DNA of 8,740 nt from an uncultured Caryophanales bacterium (GTDB taxonomy: Bacteria; Bacillota_I; Bacilli_A; RFN20; CAG-826): NCBI GenBank assembly GCA_946404585.1, contig CAMJEC010000045.1:1-8740 (forward strand). Reading direction: 5' to 3'. Below, piece by piece: positions 5,361-8,740 of this stretch. Position 1 is the stretch's first letter. Each line of letters begins with the position of its first letter. The translations under genes were made by a program, and so were the position numbers. The notes under the pieces are model-generated. The model made no database searches, had not been told where the DNA came from, and saw nothing but the letters and a program-made list of their open reading frames with translations.

Positions 5361-7759
5361 TAACTACGGATCTCCGCTTTGAAGTTACGTGATAATTCGA
5401 ACTTAATCTTTTCTTCAGCGTCACTAACTTCTTTTTCGGTTAATGTGCCATCTTCTTTACGGTAAGTAACAGAGATTGCCATGGACTTTTTACCTTCAGC
5501 AATATTAGCACCTTGATAAATATCGAAGACTTCACAGCCAACGACATAAGAGCCACCAACTTTCTTGACCGCTCTAATTAGGTCACCAGCGGCAATCTTA
5601 GCGTCTAACACGAATGCTAAGTCTCTAGAAACACTTGGGAATTTAGAGATTGGGGCCATTTTAGTTTCACTAACTTTCGCGTCTAATAAAGCTTCAAGAT
5701 CCATTTCTAAAACCACAGCGTTGGTCTTACCTAAATCATATTTTTCAATTTGATTTGGATGGAGTTCACCAAGAACACCAATCTTCTTATTTTGGAAGAC
5801 GATGTTCGCGGCTTTGCCTGGATGGAGTTCGTGATTAGCGTCGACGAATCTATCAAATCTATAACGAGTTGGTTCAATACCAAGGATTGTGAATAAGCCT
5901 TCAACAAGACCTTTCATATGGAAGAAATTGAAGTTTTCTTTAACAAGAAGACCTTGTCTAGCATCTTGACCCACTAAAACGATCGCGAGGTGTTCACTTC
6001 TACTTTGTTTTGAAATCATATTACTTGTTTCAAATAAAGCGAGGTTTTTATTTTGTCTAGCAACGTTATATGAGGCTGCGCCTAATAAAGAGGCTAGGAT
6101 ATGAGTTCTAAACACTTCTCTTTCATCGGTTAATGGATTAAGGATGACATAATGTTCTTCGTTATTTAATAAATTGAAGTCATTTTGTTTCTTTTTAGAA
6201 ACAAGAGAATATGTTAAACATTCATCTAATCCTTGAGAAAGGAGATAGCTACGAATGTTCTTTAAACGTTTTTGTTTTAAGGAGAGCATACCGACTTTAG
6301 TGTCTAAGCATGGTAAGATGCTCTTCACATGTTCTAAACCTAAAAGTCTAATGACTTCTTCACTTAAATCAGCGTCACAAGTGACATCTAATCTATAAAG
6401 TGGCACTTCCGCATAGAATTCATTATCGTTAACAAATTCAAGTTTGAAATTAAGTCTTGTTAAGACATTAGCGATTTCATCTTTGCTGAATTCTGTACCT
6501 AAACGATCATTAATCTTCTTAACAGAAGTTTTGATTCTATCTTCTCTTGGTTTTTCATTTTGATAATGAACGTTATTACTATTTTCTTTAGCGTCACATA
6601 ATTCATTAATTAAGCTAGCAGCGTAGTTAAGAACAAATTCACTTTGGAAATGATTTGTGCCTTTCACGAATCTTTGAGAAGATTCACTACTTAAACCAAG
6701 TCTATTAGATGTATGACGGATAGAAGCGCCATCAAAAGAAGCTGCTTCAATATAGATGTTCTTAGTGTTTTCATCCACTGCGCATTCTAAAGAGCCCATC
6801 ACACCACCTAAACACATTGGTTTATTGTTACAGCAGATAACGATATCTCCTGGGATGACTTTATAGGTCTTTTCATCAAGCGCGACGAAGTCACCATCAT
6901 AATCATCTTGAGCGTATAATTCGGCTTTCGCTAATTTATCCGCGTCATACATATGTAATGGTTGACCAGTCATGAGCATGACATAGTTACCAATATCAAC
7001 GATATTGTTAATGCTACGAACACCCATTGCCATGAGATAATCACTCATCCATTTTGGAGACGACTTTGTAACAATACCTTTAATTTCTTTACCAGAGAAT
7101 TGGGTACATCTTTTTGTTTTAGAGCCCACTACTAATTTGGTTTTGAAGTCTTCTTTAGCTTTGACTTCTGGTAAGTTCACTTTACGTTCATATAAAGCAC
7201 CGATTTCACGGGCGACATTAAAGACACTTAATAAGTCTGGACGATTGGCTAAAACTGATAAGTTTAAGACCACATCATCTAAGCCCAAATAGCCTAAGAC
7301 ATCTTCTTCTCCAACTGGAGCATCCGCTGGTAATTCTTCAATACCGGCTTTTTGATAATCAGATAAGTATTTGCCGTCCACGCCTAACTCGAGTAAAGAA
7401 CAGCACATACCATGGCTTGCTTCACCACGGATGACACCATCTTTAATTTCGATTTGTGGGAGTTTAGCACCTACACGCGCAACAATAACTTTTAATCCTG
7501 CGCGGGCGTTAGGGGCACCACAGACAATTTGTGTGGTTCCATATTTTTCACCTAAGTCAACTTGTAAGACGTGAAGATGGTCACTATTTGGATGCGCCAC
7601 ACATTCTTTAACTTCACCAATAACGAGGTTTGTACCACTGGCTAAACGGGAGATTTCTTCCACTTCCACACCAGCGAAAGTTAACTTATTAGCGATCTCT
7701 TCTGGGGTTAAGCCTTCTAATGAGACATATTGACTAATGTTTTTTAAACTAACTAACAT
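5360..7759 (-). CDS. pheT: phenylalanyl-tRNA synthetase beta subunit
   Basis: Beta chain of the heterotetrameric (alpha2-beta2) synthetase that charges tRNA-Phe. The 799 residues are the usual bacterial length. In order: an N-terminal segment; the EMAP-type tRNA-binding domain (about 44-155, with HPNSDHLHVLQVD and IVCGAPN, and SHGMCCSLLELG at 115-126); the NRPD block (172-175); the B3/4 editing domain (about 215-375, with SESSQRFVKGTN at 358-369); the B5 domain (about 405-483, with DLSEEVIRLLG); the catalytic-like core without active site (about 495-690, with ALFETSN and IGVLGELHP); and the C-terminal FDX-ACB anticodon-binding domain (about 705-799, starting SKFPSVSRDLAF). The start has GGGAGG (7773-7768) 8 nt upstream. 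It lies 18 nt after pheS and overlaps the next gene by one base. No domain appears lost, and the editing domain is retained at least in outline. Confidence 0.98.
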   Translation of the reverse strand: MLVSLKNISQYVSLEGLTPEEIANKLTFAGVEVEEISRLASGTNLVIGEVKECVAHPNSDHLHVLQVDLGEKYGTTQIVCGAPNARAGLKVIVARVGAKLPQIEIKDGVIRGEASHGMCCSLLELGVDGKYLSDYQKAGIEELPADAPVGEEDVLGYLGLDDVVLNLSVLANRPDLLSVFNVAREIGALYERKVNLPEVKAKEDFKTKLVVGSKTKRCTQFSGKEIKGIVTKSSPKWMSDYLMAMGVRSINNIVDIGNYVMLMTGQPLHMYDADKLAKAELYAQDDYDGDFVALDEKTYKVIPGDIVICCNNKPMCLGGVMGSLECAVDENTKNIYIEAASFDGASIRHTSNRLGLSSESSQRFVKGTNHFQSEFVLNYAASLINELCDAKENSNNVHYQNEKPREDRIKTSVKKINDRLGTEFSKDEIANVLTRLNFKLEFVNDNEFYAEVPLYRLDVTCDADLSEEVIRLLGLEHVKSILPCLDTKVGMLSLKQKRLKNIRSYLLSQGLDECLTYSLVSKKKQNDFNLLNNEEHYVILNPLTDEREVFRTHILASLLGAASYNVARQNKNLALFETSNMISKQSRSEHLAIVLVGQDARQGLLVKENFNFFHMKGLVEGLFTILGIEPTRYRFDRFVDANHELHPGKAANIVFQNKKIGVLGELHPNQIEKYDLGKTNAVVLEMDLEALLDAKVSETKMAPISKFPSVSRDLAFVLDAKIAAGDLIRAVKKVGGSYVVGCEVFDIYQGANIAEGKKSMAISVTYRKEDGTLTEKEVSDAEEKIKFELSRNFKAEIRS

Positions 7760-7777
7760 ACTTAATTCCTCCCATTA

Positions 7778-8740
7778 TTAGCTCATTTTCTTGAATTGTT
7801 TCAAGAATCTGACATCGTTTGTGTAAAGTTTTCTAATATCATCAATGCCATAACGGAGCACGGCCATACGGTCAATACCCACACCAAAGGCAAAGCCACT
7901 ATATTCTTCAGGGTCATAGCCATTCATCTTTAAAACATTTGGATGAACCATACCAGCACCTAAGATTTCAATATAGCCAGTACCTTTACACATATTGCAG
8001 CCCTTACCACCACAGTTCGCACAAGTGATATCAACTTCCACACTTGGTTCAGTGAATGGGAAGTAAGAACTTCTTAATCTAATTTCACGTTTTTCGCCAA
8101 ACATCTTTTTAGCGAATAATTCTAAGGTCGCTTTTAAGTGACCAATATTAATACCCTTATCGATAACTAAACCTTCGATTTGGGCGAATTGATGTGAGTG
8201 AGTCGCATCATCATCGTCTCTTCTATAGGTTTTGCCTGGGCAGATAATTCTAATAGGTGCACCTTTTTTAGCTTCCATAGTTCTCGCTTGAACCGGGGAA
8301 GTATGAGTTCTTAATAACTCATTATCATTAATATAGAAGGTGTCTTGCATGTCTCTTGCAGGGTGATCTTTAGGAATGTTTAAAAGTTCAAAGTTATATA
8401 AATCTTTTTCCACTTCTGGACCATCCACTACTTCAAAGCCCATGCCTAAGAAGATTTCAATCATTTCATCTTGAATGACATAGAATGGATCTCTACCACC
8501 TGGTTCAAAAGAAATACCTGGTAAAGAGATATCGATTTGTTCTTTTTCTAACTTTTCTTCTAACTCCTTATTTTTTAAATAAGTCATCTTTTCTTCAATG
8601 GCAGAAGTAATCGCCACTCTCACTTCAGTTATAGCCGCACCAAAGGCTTTTCTATCTTCTGGTGGTAATTGACCGATTTGAGAAGTTAAAGATGATAGTT
8701 CGCTTTTCTTAGATAAATAGGTGTTTCTAACAGCATTTAA
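7778..8740 (-). CDS. pheS: phenylalanyl-tRNA synthetase alpha subunit (5' end outside the window)
   Basis: Catalytic class II subunit. The reading frame is open to the window edge, giving 320 visible residues. The GTG at 8623 is an internal Val codon, since the upstream frame still reads as PheS N-terminal arm (visible residues 1-39 begin LNAVRNTYLSKKSEL and include GQLPPEDRKAFG). About 20-30 residues are missing. Visible features: the coiled-coil arm to about 75; PGGRDPF (80-86); motif 1 region HPARDMQDTFY (126-136) then LRTHTSPVQ; motif 2 GKTYRRDDDDATHSHQFAQIEG (169-190); a Zn-knuckle-like CxxC-x4-CxxC (Cys 240, 243, 248, 251) common in Bacillota PheS; GAGMVHPNV; and motif 3 GFAFGVGIDRMAVLRYGI (282-299). 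It ends TAA at 7780-7778, 18 nt before pheT. The promoter and any leader lie outside the window. Confidence 0.98.
   Translation of the reverse strand, partial: LNAVRNTYLSKKSELSSLTSQIGQLPPEDRKAFGAAITEVRVAITSAIEEKMTYLKNKELEEKLEKEQIDISLPGISFEPGGRDPFYVIQDEMIEIFLGMGFEVVDGPEVEKDLYNFELLNIPKDHPARDMQDTFYINDNELLRTHTSPVQARTMEAKKGAPIRIICPGKTYRRDDDDATHSHQFAQIEGLVIDKGINIGHLKATLELFAKKMFGEKREIRLRSSYFPFTEPSVEVDITCANCGGKGCNMCKGTGYIEILGAGMVHPNVLKMNGYDPEEYSGFAFGVGIDRMAVLRYGIDDIRKLYTNDVRFLKQFKKMS

Noticed and set aside
8621..8623. GTG at 8623 as the pheS start
   Set aside because: The frame stays open to the window edge and the 39 upstream codons read as the normal PheS N-terminal arm, so the gene simply continues outside the window.
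566..8740. Mycoplasma-type code with UGA read as Trp
   Set aside because: The tryptophans I checked are TGG and all genes read through intact with the standard code. The absence of TGA stops among eight genes is too small a sample to mean more.
1..8740. Mobile elements, CRISPR arrays, tRNA or rRNA genes
   Set aside because: I saw no transposase, terminal inverted repeats, spaced direct-repeat array, tRNA cloverleaf or rRNA stretch anywhere in the window.

Overview
The window is one strand of a low-GC Bacillota-type chromosome. Every gene I can support lies on the minus strand, so transcription runs from high to low coordinates. Gene content and order (pheS-pheT, then mraZ-rsmH-[ftsL position], ftsA-ftsZ, then a T-box-controlled ileS) look like a condensed Bacillus-type division and cell wall (dcw) region. 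The AT-rich composition and the very reduced dcw cluster suggest Bacilli near the Mollicutes or Erysipelotrichia. I cannot place it more exactly from sequence alone. Coding follows the standard code: the tryptophans I checked are TGG, and all eight visible stops are TAA or TAG.

Layout in transcription order. (1) 8740-4860: pheS (its 5' end lies outside the window), pheT and a DUF177/YceD-like gene are packed at 18 nt and -1 nt spacing and end at a strong intrinsic terminator (4801-4830). (2) 4775-3041: a sigma-A-type extended -10 promoter and three MraZ-box repeats precede mraZ, rsmH and a 72-residue single-pass membrane protein in the ftsL position. This unit closes with a 10-bp terminator hairpin and U tract (3041-3077). 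(3) 2955-566: a separate promoter drives ftsA and ftsZ. (4) 561-1: a promoter right after the ftsZ stop starts a complete isoleucine T-box leader (specifier AUC, antiterminator and terminator), followed by the first 96 codons of ileS.

Functionally the window joins division (FtsZ ring, FtsA tether, the ftsL-position protein), the MraZ regulator with its own operator, 16S rRNA methylation (RsmH) and two aminoacyl-tRNA synthetases. The mur genes, mraY, murG, ftsW, ftsI and divIB, which sit between ftsL and ftsA in Bacillus, are absent here. So are the sepF/divIVA-type genes between ftsZ and ileS. Whether the cell has a wall cannot be read from this window.

Nothing here is a clearly new system. 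The points most worth a second look are the MraZ operator overlapping the mraZ ribosome-binding region, the divergent FtsA without a visible C-terminal membrane helix, the short ftsL-position protein, DUF177 tied to pheT rather than rpmF, and the apparent absence of a dedicated ftsZ terminator, which leaves the ileS T-box as the next barrier.
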